From Simmondsia chinensis (lineage: Eukaryota > Streptophyta > Magnoliopsida > Caryophyllales > Simmondsiaceae): DNA of 64,000 bases. Location of the stretch: positions 33,345,631 through 33,409,630 of the forward strand of contig JAGTTD010000013.1 in assembly GCA_018398585.1 (NCBI GenBank), given 5' to 3'. Below are positions 21,070-33,280 of this stretch, in pieces (within the stretch, counting starts at the first letter, position 1; each line of letters starts with the position of its first letter). A program made the position numbers and the translations under genes. Below the pieces are notes generated by a model. It saw only the letters and a program-made list of their open reading frames with translations, had not been told where the DNA came from and did not search any database.

Positions 21070-23360
21070 ATCTCCAGTCACTGCTGCCGAGGTCCGGGAT
21101 GCTCTTTTTTCCATAGGTGATGACAGGGCCCCGGGGCCTGATGGTTACACCTCCCTCTTTTTTAAGAGGGCCTGGAAGGTGGTCGGGGGAGCAGTGATTA
21201 GGGCCGTGCAGTCTTTCTTCGTCTCAGGGCGCATGCTGGGTGCCCTGAACGCTACCAGGATATGTCTCGTGCCTAAAGTGGAGTCTCCTTCCACCTTTGG
21301 CGACTTCCGTCCTATCTCTTGTTGCAATATGATCTCCAAGTGTATCACTAAGATCATTGCAAACAGGTTGAAGGGTGTCCTTCCCGGGTTGATTGGTGAT
21401 GCTCAGATAGCGTTTGTTCCGGGTCGTCGGATCTCTGACAGCATCCTTTTGACACAGGAGTTGATGCGCGGTTACGACCTTCAGGTCTTGCCCTGTTGTG
21501 CACTGAAGGTTGATATCCGTAAGGCTTTTGATACTGTTCGGTGGGATTTCATTCTACCTGCGATGAGGAGTATGGGGATACCCGAGGTCATGATTGGTTG
21601 GATCCGTGAGTGCCTCTCTACCACCAGCTAATGGCGAACTTCAGGAGTTCTTTCGCTCCAGTAGGGGTGTCCGTCAGGGTGAACCTCTCTCTCCTTACCT
21701 GTTTGTTATCGCTATGGAGGGTCTTCAAGGGCTGCTCCGCCGTGCTATTGATGACCCGTGCTTTCGTTATCATCCGAGCTGCCGTCGTACTGGGTTGACA
21801 CGCCCGTGTTTTGCTGATGACTTGATGATCTTCTGTCGAGGTGATATGGGTAGTGCCTCTGTTATTCGTGAGGTTTTGGACTGCTTTGTTGTACTCTCGG
21901 GGCTCTCCTTGAATGCAGCAAAGAGCTCAGTTTTTCTCGCGGGGGTGGACTCTGCAACTCAGCGGGACATTTTGGGTGTTCTAGGTTTCAGCCTTGGGCA
22001 GTGCCCAGTTCGCTATCTGGGAGTACCTCTTATCACTTCTCGGCTACGGTACGTGGACTGCAAGCCACTGCTGGATCGCATCCTCTCTCGTATACCGCTC
22101 TGGACCTCCCGCTCACTTTCATATGCTGGTTGCCTACAGCTTATTCGGTCTGTTCTTTTTGCCACTCAGGTCTACTGGTCGTCGATCTTCATGCTCCCGA
22201 AGATGATGATCAGGAAGATCGAGTTGACTCTTGCAGCATTCCTTTGGAGAGGATCTTCATTGGCCCCGGAAGGGGCGAAGGTTGCTTGGAGGCATTTGTG
22301 CTACCCTCGGCGGGAGGGTGGACTTGGGCTTCACCGTCTTGCTGAGTGGAATCAGGCTTCGATTATGAAGCATATCTGGTTCCTTCTATCTGACTCCTCT
22401 TTGATTTGGCCGCGTTGGGTTCATCTGAACCGACTTCGAGGGAGGAGCTTCTGGACTATCCGGGCGACTAGCTCTGCTTCTTGGTGCTGGCGTCAGATTC
22501 TATCGGTTCTTCGCCTTTGCTTTAGAGCGATTTATCATGTCATAGGTGACGGCCTTAACACTGCTCTTTGGAAAGATTACTGGCTACCATGTGGTCGTCT
22601 TTCGGAGCGCATCCCTGCTCGACTGCTCATCTCTTCTGGACTTCATTGGGATGCTCGAGTCTCATCCATTATTGAGGGTGGTCAGTGGAGATTTCCACAG
22701 GGTTTCCTGGAGCTCCAACCCATTTGGGACATGATTGACTTTAGCCCTCGGGCTGGTGTAGCGGACTCCATCCGGTGGTTAGGGGACCCCTCGGGGAACT
22801 TCACCACCAAGTCCGCTTGGGAGATGCTACGGAGTAGGAGAGCGAAGGACACTGTTCATCACCATCTGTGGTTTCAAATGCATGTACCGCGACACTCCTT
22901 CATTCTCTGGCTCGCTTCTCGACAGCGACTTTGGACCCGGGACCAATTTCGGCATTTCGGTGCATGAGAGGTTCAGAGTGCTTGTGTTCTCTGTGGTTCT
23001 GCTGACGAGACTCATGAGCACCTCTTTTTCGCCTGTTCCTTTTCTGCCTCAGTCTGGAGCTCTGTCACTCCGAGTACATCTATCGCTTGGCCTACCCTTC
23101 CTTGGGACGCTCTTGTCGCTTGGGCTGCTCAGCATCTCAAGGGGCGGGAGATTGGCAGTATCATAGCTCGACTGTGCCTCTCTGTGACTGTGTATACTAT
23201 CTGGTATGAGCACAACCTTCGGGTTCAGCGCTCTCAGTCCAGATCGGTTGCGGCCGTTCAAGAGGAGATTACAGGTTTGGTCAAGAGCCGCTTACTTGCT
23301 GCTTCTTCGTTCAGAGGAGCTCACTGTCACCCCTCGTTGCTCCGCCAGTGGGGTTTTGAG
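21068..23360 (+). pseudogene. LINE ORF2: reverse transcriptase plus C-terminal zinc finger, frameshifted
   Basis: The first frame (to 21631) shows DRAPGPDGYTSLFFKRAWK, then FRPISCCNMISKCITKIIAN, AQIAFVPGRRISDSILLTQE and the DIRKAFDTVRWDFI block. A frameshift near 21625 leads to the second frame (to 22967) with RGVRQGEPLSPYLFVIAMEG and the catalytic FADDLMIF, an F-A-D-D form of the YxDD motif usual in plant LINEs. The region downstream has SRLRYVDCKPLLDRI and the GNFTTKSAWEML block. After a second break near 22970, the RVT-type zinc finger follows (C.LC, then HEHLFFAC at about 22990-23040), with the tail to about 23360. Two or more frame breaks make it inactive. Confidence 0.9.
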
Positions 23361-23501
23361 ACTTACTTTCTTTTTGTTCCATTAGTTTGTACTTTGGTTG
23401 TATGTTGTATGGACTTTTTCTATTTTTTTGACATTGCTTCATACTTGTAGGCTTCGGCTGTGTGTTAGGGTATGCCCCTTGCAGTTTGTTTTCTTTTCTT
23501 T
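21068..23501 (+). mobile_element. 5'-truncated L1-like LINE inside the LTR
   Basis: The inserted sequence begins within the reverse transcriptase domain of ORF2, so the endonuclease and ORF1 are missing. It ends in a T-rich 3' region directly before an AT repeat, without a clear poly(A) tail. Insertion took place inside the TA/AT tract of the gypsy LTR, hence no unique target duplication can be read. The GC content is clearly higher than in the surrounding LTR. Confidence 0.85.
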
Positions 23502-23772
23502 CATATATATATATATATATATATATTATCCACGAGACCTATTTGAGTTACCGAATTACAATCCGATTGGTCATTTTTCGCGCACGTGGTCGGATTTCTC
23601 AAAGCAGTCTGCAATTATGCCTCAATTATACTTGATTTTGCCGCTTTTCAATATTTGTCTGCTCCGTTACACTCTAAGCCAAAATGTACCTAGTTTACAT
23701 CAAAACGCACATGTAAAAGTCGAATATGTTGCAAGAATGAAGAATAAAATATATAAAATATAAGGTACATCA

Positions 23773-25218
23773 ACATCCCCAAACCCACACCTTGCTTGTC
23801 CTCAAGCAAGATTCTATTTAAACTAGCTACTGGTAGAAAAGTTGAGTCAGGCATTTTACCGCAAAGGTCACTTGTGAAAATTATTGTTCGACCATACTTG
23901 AGAGTAGCGAATCCTTATGTGACGTTATTATTGCACTAACTTTGACTTAAGTCTCCGCTATTATGGTCTTTTTACCAGTGAGTAATCTTAGAACTTCTCT
24001 CCCCTTCGTTTTATTCCAAAACCCTCTCACTTAAAGAAGAAATAAAGGTAATAAGTAAAGGAACAAGTTATCCTAACCCTTCACTACTAATCAATAATGA
24101 AATAAAAAGGCTTCTGTTTTTTTCTTGTTTTCCCTTCTTCCCTTCATTTTTTTTCCCTTCCTTTTTCACTCCGTTAGGTGTGTCTCCCTCAGACCCATGT
24201 AGCGAATTTTCGACCCCTACGGACCTAATGGCTCAGTCTTAAGGATCTACAATCCAGTCCGTTAGCACATACCCTTTTTTTTTGTGCTTATTTTAGTAAC
24301 TACAAAGTTGATTCTTCTTAAGCTTTCCCTGTGGTCCATGTAGCGAGCTTTTGACCGGCAGCGCCCGACCCAGTTGGCTCAAGGTACGAGGTTTTAAGAT
24401 ACCCCCACGGGCTTACTTGCTCGAGACACAGGGGCTACAAGAACCATCCAGTCACTTTTTTTTGGTTACTCAAGATAAAGAAATGTATAATTGATTTCAA
24501 CATTGTTAGAAGTAGAATAGTGGATTCCTATTCCCAAAGTTATTACCATTATTCCGACCCAAACAGTAGGATATGTCACAAGATTAAGGGTGAAAAGTAA
24601 TAATCTCACTAACTAGTTAAAAGACAAAAATATGGATTTAAAAGTCTGATCCAGCAATAATCTCATCTCATAAACATTCTAATCATCAAAGTAAATCTCA
24701 GAACTATTTGACAATAAGAGTTACAAACAACCTTATACTCATTTATGCCTTCAAAAATGTAGCTAATTTATGCCAAATTAAGCTTAAAGGACATACAAAG
24801 TTGACTCTTATCTGCCATCCCCAAACCCAAACCTTGCATTGTCCTCAATGCAAATCAACGAAAATAAATTCAAGCAAGGAAAGGAAAGAGATGACCAGAG
24901 GTGTGACATATTCAGCGACATGTGGTGAGCAAATCCAAAGAAGAAAGACGAAGGTAGCAAGCTGCAATTGAAGACATAGAAGACAGGATACTAAACAGAC
25001 TTGTTAGAAGCGTTAGAAATAAAGAGCGTACATGTGTTTAGTAAAAGAGAAACAAAGTTATCATAGGAGGGATAATAAATAGATCTGCAATTGAAAGAGA
25101 GTTTATGCTAAAAAAAATAAAAAATAAATAAAATAAAACTAAACCAAAGATAGGTTGGGTTGCCTCCCAAGAGTGCTAAGTTTAGTGTCTTTAGCCGAAA
25201 GCAGTTTAGAGCATAATG
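23773..25218 (-). other. Non-coding 3' interior of the gypsy-type element
   Basis: No coding region. It contains two versions of a CCCCAAACCCA.ACCTTGC motif with a following TGTCCTCAA(G/T)GCAA hairpin-like phrase (23778-23815 and 24820-24855) and two related tracts around a GACC(C/G)-rich core at 24190 and 24350. Where a full gypsy element would carry reverse transcriptase and integrase, nothing similar is seen. The purine tract expected before the 3' LTR is visible on the minus strand as GGTTTGGGGA near 23785. Confidence 0.7.
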
Positions 25219-27659
25219 TCAACCAAAATCTGAGGCAGTGTCTGCTATAGAACTCAAGTTGACCTGGTAGGGATGATCCCCAAACCCTACAGTGTTTCTA
25301 GACCCATGACTAGCAAGGAGGAAAGCATTACAGGCATCGAGGTCCCAAATCTCTAGCCTACCGGGTATAGGTGATGAAGCACAACTATCGACACAGACAG
25401 GGACACTATTACAATAATCACTTTTAGTAGAATCGGGCTTACCCGACCCTACCAAAGGGTCAATATCATCAATCCTGTAGCATTCCAACTCGTTCTCAGT
25501 CTCAGGGTGTCGAATAAAGTTCGAGACCTTCAATTTTGCCCTTGAGATTTCCAAAAAAAACCTCCAACACTCCCGTCCTATAGTGAATCACAGCGTCAGC
25601 CATTGCTAGGAATGGTCGACATAGAATAATTGGAGCATTGTGCTTTTGCCTAGGAGTAGGGTCTATATCTAAGACGAGAAAATCAACAGGGAAGACAAAC
25701 TTGTCAATCTTGACAAGTACATCTTCCACTACCCCACGAGGTACTCGCTCAGTCTTATCAGCCAACTAAAGTGTAACATTCGTTGGCTTAAGGTCTCCTA
25801 TACCCAATTCCCAAAAAACTGAGTTAGGGATGAGGTTTACACTCGCTCCTAGATCTAGCAAGGCTCTGCTAGTGTAACGCTCCCCTAAGACGCATGGAAC
25901 TGTAAAAGCCCCGGGGTCTTGAAACTTGAGTGGGGCGCCTAATACTAGAATACTACTCACCTTCTCGGTGAGCCGAACCTTCTTCGAGATATGCGCTTGT
26001 GCGCACTTCTTTTTGGTGCAAAGGTCCTTGAGGAACTTGGCATGCATAGGAATGTGTTTAATGGCTTCAATCAACGGCAAGTTGATCTTCACGTCCTTAA
26101 ACACATGTATTAGCTCAGCCCTCTTTGGGTTGTCCTTCTTCTTTGGTCCTATAAGGGCCGAAGGAAAAGGGACGACGGGTTCAAATACCCTTTTTCTTGA
26201 TCCCTCCCTATCATCAGTGGGAGGGAGAGTCACATCCTTCTTTGTTTCAACCTCAAATTTTATAAGGTTCTCCTCTTTTGAAACCGACACAATCTGAACT
26301 TGCTCATGAATGAGCAAGCTAGGGTTAGAACCGGTTGATCCTGTGGGGTTTGTGAGTGGTTGGGAGGGTAACCTCCCTTCCTCTATCCTATTTAGTACGT
26401 GGGAAAATTGTCCTATCTGGGTCTATGATTTGGCAATAGATTGCGAATGAGACCGAACCAGTTGTGTGGTGTCCTCCATAAAGTGGAGCATACGCTCCTC
26501 AAAATGTGACATAAATCCTGGAGGTGGAGGAGGAGGGTCATTATGAGAAACATTGGAGTGAGGTCGAACATCATACCTATGCTCTCCCTGAAAAACGGGA
26601 GGGTGCATGTTACCTTCAAAACCAGGATCTTGTTGTTTCGTGGGTTGATATTGATTGGTGTCCTGCTTCCACGTGAAGTTCGGATGATCGCACCACCCGA
26701 AATTGTAGGTGTTTGAGAACGGGTCGCTATTTCCCGAATATCCTTGAGCTACCTGAACCTGGTCCTGTACATAATCGGGGAATTGTGACGCATATACACA
26801 ATTAAACACAAAATGGTCCTCACTCGAACAAATGTTGCACGGAGTAATATCACTTGATGACTCAACAGCATTGACCATACGCACATTAGTAGGATTCACA
26901 TGCAAGTTCATAAGCTAATCCATCTTTCTACTAAGGGCATCCAGTCGAAGGTTAATGTCATCGGTAGGTGCTACTTTGTAGACACCACGTGTGCCCCCTC
27001 TAACCACCCTCACAGAAGAGGCTTGGTCGAGTGAGTGTTCGTTGAGGAGCTCAAATAGCATTCACGCCTCATCCTCATCTTGTTGGTTAAATGCTCCCCC
27101 GCATGAAGTATTAACCATTTGTTTGTTAGATGCACTGAGACCATCATAAAAATTCTGAACAAGCGCCCACTTGGGTGACCCATGGTGGGGACAGCTTCTA
27201 AGAAGTTCTTTGAATCTATCCCAACTATCATGGAATTGCTCCTGGTCATTTTGCTCAAAATTATTTATAGCGTGCCTAACAGCCATCATTTTGGCTTTAG
27301 GGAAAAACTTGACCAGAAAGCGTTGCTGGAGGTCATTCCAAGCGGTGATTTCACCCCTGGGTAAGAATTGAAACCACCTCTTAGCTACATCCTTTAGCGA
27401 GAATGGAAAAAGACATAGCCGAACAGTATCAGTTGAGACAACTTGATGATGACAAATTTCACAAATTTCTATAAACACATCAAGGTGCTCGTATGGGCTC
27501 TCAATCGGCTTCCCATAGAAAATGGGAAGCATGTTGATGATCTCAGGTTTAAGCTCGAAAGTTAACATTATCCACAGTGGGTAACGTAACGCCAACGGGT
27601 GCGACATACGTTTGGGGAATGAAGTGGTCCCCAATCGTACGTGGTGTAAAATCAGCCAT
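25219..27659 (-). pseudogene. Gypsy gag-protease polyprotein, frameshifted
   Basis: The start codon is at 27659 (MADFTPRTIGDHF). After an early frameshift the gag core is clear: KPIESPYEHLDVFIEIC, LFPFSLKDVAKRWFQFLP and AWNDLQQRFLVKFFPKAK, the Retrotrans_gag signature. A CCHC zinc knuckle (CNICSSEDHFVFNC) lies at about 26800-26840. Next come a proline-rich stretch and an aspartic-protease-like domain, with LLDLGASVNLIPNSVFWELG at the place of the usual D-T/S-G-A, and IILCRPFLAMADAVIHYRTG. Stops near 27059, 26912, 26420 and 25765 and frame changes interrupt the reading. The last frame ends at 25219 with no polymerase after it. The protein would package element RNA if intact, but is not functional here. 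Confidence 0.85.
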
Positions 27660-27851
27660 AAAAAAAAATTAAAAAAATTAAAATAAAAGAAAAAAATTAA
27701 ATAAATAAAAATAAAAATAATAAAAAATAAACTAATGATTAAGTAATCGGTTTTTTTTCTTTTTTTTTTAAAACAAAGAAAATAGAAATAAAAATAAAGA
27801 TAAAAAATAGAAAATAACTTGTTAATTTTTAAATCAACCTAGCCTACCGAT

Positions 27852-27869
27852 TCCCCGGCAACGATGCCA
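27852..27869 (-). other. Primer-binding site, tRNA-Asp type
   Basis: Read on the minus strand, TGGCATCGTTGCCGGGGA lies about six bases inside the 5' LTR. It differs by two bases from the Athila-type primer site complementary to tRNA-Asp. Confidence 0.8.
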
Positions 27870-27875
27870 AAAACT

Positions 27876-29172
27876 TGATGTGTTTTAAATGTGTGTTTTA
27901 AAATCATTTACTCGCAAGCGTACAAGATCGTTGTAGCTAAATCGGGCATACAGGTCGTATCCGCAGGGAATCGGAGTTAAGTTCGATTTTGTTATTAATT
28001 ACCGGTTGAAATCGAGTTTTGTTGGTTTAAATAATTAGGAAACTAAAATAGCAAAACTAACAATAAGGTAAAAGTGCCAATTCAATTGAGATTAGTTTAG
28101 GGAGTGAATTTATGGTAGCTTAACACGTATCCCGTCATTATATTTTACTTAGAATGTCGATTTGAAGGACTTAGGCTATAAGCTCTAAGCCTGGGTTAAT
28201 ATATAAATTAGGGCTTAGGATACTGAACTAGTCTAAAGGCATAATCTATCTTAGCACCCTAACTGTAGCATATGTTATCTCATTAGCACTACTTAATTCC
28301 TTTGTTACTCCTAATTCAATATTAACTTATATAAAAGATTGGGTTCAGGGTTGGGTACAACCTCAACCCCTACCACGCGTGAATTCTTGTTATATTATGG
28401 TCTAGGCTACAAGCACAAGGCTAATCGCTGCAAAGTTGGAGATCTAGTCATGGCTACAGGTACACATACAAAAAATATCCAACAATTACGAAAAACTCCC
28501 CACAAGGGCGTGAATATAACATAACTAAATCAATCTTCAAAAGTATAATATAAATTAGGAATACGAGCGGCTACCTGCCCTTCGTCCCTAAACTAAAAGT
28601 CTACTCATCCATAAGAGTTCTGAACATCATGACATCCAAGAAAGAAAATAATAATGATAAAACTAAGGATTTGAAGACTCCCCAAATTGATATTAACGTT
28701 GATCCTTGCTTTAATTCCCCCAGTACTCCAACCACCTATGCTTTGGCGTTTGAGAACCCTTTGGATCTCGTAGGGGCTTCGGGAAGGAGAGGATGAGAGG
28801 AAGCGTGGCAAAAAGACCCCTAAAAAATAATGAGGTTTTCGATATTTAAAATCGTTGTGCTGTGTGGATGCGGCGGCGTCCCTCCCCCTCCACAGTCTCT
28901 CTTCATATATATATATATATATTAATTATCCACTAGACCTATTTGAGTTACCGAATTACAATCTGATTGGTCATTTTTTGCACACATGGTCGGGTTTCTC
29001 AAAGCAGTTTTCAATTATGCCTCAATTATACTTGATTCTGCTGCTTTTCAACATTTTTTTGCTCCGTTGCACTCTAAGCCAAAATGTACCTAGATTACAA
29101 CAAAACACACATCTAAAAGTCAAATATGTCGCAAGAATGAAGAATAAAATATGTAAAATATAAGGTACATTA
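27876..29172 (-). repeat. 5' LTR of the gypsy-type element
   Basis: 1297 bp, uninterrupted. Its right end has mutated from CA to TA, while the other LTR keeps CA at 23772. The fine match of the outer end to the GTGGC target duplication fixes the boundary. Confidence 0.9.
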
Positions 29173-32100
29173 GTGGCATATTGCTTTGGTGTTTCATCTT
29201 ACTCCCCAACCCTGGCCACCCTACTTTGGTGCAACTCCTCATGTTGTTATGTCTTCAAATTCACAATTTCATCTTGCAAATAATACTTATACTAGTAGCT
29301 ATAGTTTCTATTCAGGATCTGCATCCTCTCAATTTATTCCCCAATCTCTTACTGTCTCCTTCTCTCCCATGCTTGATTCCCTTTGGATAATAGATAGTGG
29401 TGCGTCGTCTCATATGACTAATAGGTCTTCTCACGTCCCTTCTCTCTTATCATGGTCTCGATAAAATTTTGGTTGGTAATGGTGCTTCTTTGCCAATTGT
29501 CGGAGTTGGTTTTGGTTTCCTTACAACTCCTACTGGTCGTTTTAACTTATGTAATGTTCTTTATACTCCTGGTCTTTCCACCAATTTGCTGTCTGTTCGT
29601 CAATTTTGCCGAGATAATCAATGTCTTCTAGAATTTGACTCAGATGGTTTTTCTATTAAGAATCCTAAGACAGTGTCCACTATAATCTGCTGTGTTAGTG
29701 CAGGGCCCCTTTTCTCAGTTCCATAGTCATGCTCCATGAATGTTTCGCTCGTTACTTCCAAAATCACGCCATCCCTTTGGCATCGTTGTCTTGGTCATCC
29801 CGGACAAGCAGTTTTGTCCTCATTGGTCAAACACAAATTTATTTCATAGTCCAATTCTACTTCAGAGATCAGTCTTTGTCATGCTTTTCAATTAGGCAAG
29901 CACAGTCGTTTACCTTTTAGAAGTGTTGGAAATATTTTATAACATTCATCAAACGAAGCATTATTAACATGAAATATATATTAACTTACCTCAACCAAAC
30001 AATAACACTAATACATCAATAGTTGTAGAACCAGGAAATGCAATATAGCATCATCAAAATTTCATCAGATCATGTATCGACAACTCAATACAAACAAAGA
30101 TTATATATATATATGAAAAACAAACTAAACAGAGAAAGGGTTTAGGAAAAAACATATCTTTGGATTGAGGCATGTGAGAACGCTCTTTTTAGAAAGGAAA
30201 CGCCCCTCCTGCACAAATATTGCTGTTAAGCTTAAACGTGCTCCTTTCCCAGGATTTAACAACCCGTCAGACCTCTATCAGTGCAGCAATGAAAGATCCC
30301 CGAACTACAACTACCAAGCTCACTAAGTTATTACAAGAATAGAGGGGATTGAAAGAATAAAATATTTCATATTGTTGTATATTTCTTCAAGATGATCATG
30401 AGTTTATATAGATAAAAAAATACACCCAAATATTTCTCTTACATCAATGGCCGGTCAAAGGCATTAACACTCAAAATCAATTTTACATTAACTCTCAAAA
30501 ATAAAATTTCCCCTCAATGATATGAAACGGCAATCACAATGCTTAATGTGATTAAATGATGATGTTAATGCCTTTAATTACATTTGAGTCATAAACTTTT
30601 TTCTTTTTTCAAAAATTAATAATATAAAATAATAATTTTTGAATCAATAAAATGCATAATTTTTCCAACAAGAAGTCAGTCTCAAGTACTTCTAAACCTT
30701 TTGATATAATCCATTCGGATGTATAGATATCTCCTGTTTTGAGCTTTAACGGCTATAAGTACTATTTGCTTCTTATGGATGATTATTCTCCCTATATGGA
30801 ATTTACCCTTAGCACGCAAAATCTGAGGTGTTTGATCTATTTGTTCAATTTTGCAACCTCATCCTCAATCAGCTTGGGAGAGAGATTAAACAATTTTAGT
30901 GTATAATGGGACTGAATATATTAATCGTGACTTTAATGCTCTCTTTGTTGTAAGAGGCATTCTCAGCAGGGTGTCCTGCCCTCATACGTCTCAACAAAAT
31001 GGAAAGGCCAAAAGAATGCACAGAACAGTTAGCAATATGATGTGTACTCTTTTATTTCAAGCTTGCATGCTTCTAGAATATTGGGTTGAGGCCATGCTCG
31101 TGGTTATTCATGTGATAAATCTTTTGCCTTCTACTTCTATAAAGAAGAAAATACCCTTTCAACGTCTTTATAAGAAGAAGGCCGCTTATGATCATCTTCG
31201 GGTTTTTGGATGTGCTTGTTACCAAAACTTAAGTGCTACTGCACCACATAAACTAGCATCTCGTTAATCATTGTGTGTTTTCTTAGGATATCTATCGAAT
31301 CATAAGGATTATAAATGCTTGAATCTCTCCACTAACAAAGTTGTTATCTCGAGGCATGTCATTTCTATGAAACAGATTTTCCTCTTGCTCAGTTGGGTTC
31401 CTTTTCCCAGCATACTATGCATCATCGTCATCAAGTTTATAAGCCGCCTCTTGACTCGTCTCTGTTTTCCGGCCTTCTTTGCCACCCGATTGATTCGTGC
31501 ACGCCGATTGACCTTTCACCTGGGGCTCCAGTGGGTCTCATGGCTCCCATGACTTTGACATCCATGTCTGCCTCGGGTGATGGCCTCGTTCCACAGGTTT
31601 CACTTACTGATGCATCACATAGGCTATCTCAGCTGTGTCCTACTCTACCGTCGCAACCCGTTCATCCCATGATCACTCGGTCTAAAGTTGGTATTGTCAA
31701 GCCTTTGTTTAAGCCTTCTATGGTTGCTCTTTCTACTTTGCTAGATATTCCTTATTCTTATAAACAAGCACTTAATGATGACAATTGGAAGAATTCCATG
31801 TTAGATGAATATAATGCCCTTCAGCAGAATAATACTTAGACTCTCGCTCCTGAACCCAGTGATGCTAATGTTGTTGGTTCTAAATGGGTCTTTCGTGTGA
31901 AACAGACCTCCACTAGACAAATTGAGAGATACAAAGCTCGATTAGTGGCTCAAGGTTATACACAACGTTACGGTACTGATTATGATGAGACTTTTAGTCC
32001 TTTTGTTAAACTTGCTACTGTCTGAACTGTTCCAACCATAGCTACATCACGTAAATGGCCTATTTATCAACTTGAAGTTAAAAATGCATTTCTGAATGGC

Positions 32101-33277
32101 ACTTTGAATGTGGAGGTTTATATGAAACAATCACTAGGATTTGTGAATTCAGATTTTCTAGAATATGTATGCAAATTGAATAAGTCTCTGTATGGGCTAA
32201 AGCAAGCACCCCATGCATGGTACAACCGCTTTGCTTCTTTCCTCTATCGTCTTGGTTTCTGTGGTCGTAAATCTGAATCTTCAAAGTTTATTCTACGCGG
32301 TGGGATCGATATGGCTGTTCTGTTAGTTTATGTGGATGATATTGTTCTTACTGATTCTCTACTATACTTTGTTACACTCGCTTCGAAGTGAGTTTAATAT
32401 GACAGATTTGGGACGTCTCAACTATTTTCTTGGGATTTACGTGACTCATATGACTAATGGCCTGTTCTTATCTCAGTCCAAGTATGCTCATGATTTGCTC
32501 GAGAAAACAAACATGTTATCTTGCAAGCCTGTTGCTACTCCTACCAATTCTAAATCAAAGCTCTCTTCCTGTGACGGGGAGCTCATGACTGATGCTACTT
32601 TGTATCGGTCTGTTGTTGGTGCTTTACAATATCTTACTTTTATTCATCCTGACATTTCTTATGTAGTTTAGAAAGTGTGCCTTTTTATGCATGCTCCTTG
32701 CCTTCCCCACTGGGTTGCCATTAAACGCATTCTTCGCTACATTAAGGGCACTATTGATCATGGTCTTGTTATCTCTCCCGGTAGTCTTGATCAACTTGTG
32801 GTTTACTCTGATGCTGATTGGGCCGGATGCCCTGACACACGTTGATCCACATATGGCTTTTGTGTGTTTTTTGGTGGTAATGTCATCTCTTGGTATTCTA
32901 AACGGCAACGTACTCTCTCCCGCTCAAGGGTTGAAGCTGAATATCATGCTGTTGCTAATGCTGTCTCCGAATGTTGCTGGTTATGCTCTTGACTTAACAA
33001 GCTTGGTATTGTTCTTCACAAGGCTACGTTCGTATATTGTGATAATATTTCTGCGACCTACCTTTCTAATAATCCTGTGCAGCATGTTCGTACTAAACAC
33101 ATTGAAATTGACATCCACTTTGTTCGTGTTCAAATGGGCCTTGTTCGAGTTTTTCATGTGCCTTCTTCACAGCAAATTGCAGATATTTTTACAAAAGGTC
33201 TTTCGCATCATTTATTATTTTTTTTTAAATTAAGGGACAATCTTCGCATTCGTTTATCTCCTGCTTCAATTGAAGGG
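29173..33277 (+). pseudogene. Copia polyprotein, gag-core deleted and broken
   Basis: The frame resumes after the gypsy insertion with a short serine-rich stretch. The protease follows (LWIIDSGASSHMTN at about 29380-29425), then the GAG_pre-integrase block (29777-29922), cut by a solo LTR at 29924-30670. Integrase continues at 30690-31270 (CPHTSQQNGKA.R.HRT, YWVEAM). Reverse transcriptase spans about 31830-32700 ([47 protein letters not shown]), and RNase H about 32790-33235 (SRTEYHAVA-like region and the HIEIDIHFVR block). Stops near 31264, 31838 and 32022 and several frame changes are present. The usual UBN2-type gag core and zinc knuckle are missing between the N-terminal stub and protease. 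Confidence 0.85.
29924..30670. mobile_element. Solo LTR (747 bp) inside the copia integrase region
   Basis: Starts TGTTGGAAATATTTTATAAC, ends TTTTTCCAACA, and is flanked by AGAAG at 29919-29923 and 30671-30675. It has no internal domain, so it is a solo LTR left by recombination between LTRs. No other copy of this LTR is seen in the window. Confidence 0.85.
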
Positions 33278-33280
33278 GAA

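Larger units (their letters stand above)
20003..23772 (-). repeat. 3' LTR of the gypsy-type element, split by a LINE
   Basis: 20003-21021 and 23502-23772 together match the LTR at 27876-29172. Shared landmarks include TGATGTGTTTTAAATGTGTG at the outer end, GTATCCGCAGGGAATCGGAG, and ATATAAGGTACAT at the inner end. Confidence 0.9.
20003..29172 (-). mobile_element. Ty3/gypsy-type non-autonomous element (gag-protease only)
   Basis: A minus-strand element inserted into the copia gag region with an exact 5-bp duplication GTGGC (19998-20002 and 29173-29177). The 5' LTR is 27876-29172 (1297 bp). The 3' LTR is 20003-23772 and is interrupted by a LINE; without it the length is about 1290 bp. Directly inside the 5' LTR lies TGGCATCGTTGCCGGGGA, matching the tRNA-Asp primer site used by Athila-like elements at 16 of 18 positions. 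The 4.1-kb interior codes for a gag and an aspartic-protease-like region, then about 1.4 kb without coding. Reverse transcriptase, RNase H and integrase are absent, as in plant TR-GAG-type elements. Confidence 0.85.

Noticed and set aside
23773..25218. Hidden env-like gene of an Athila-type element
   Set aside because: All frames are interrupted, and no membrane or signal segments of useful length are seen.
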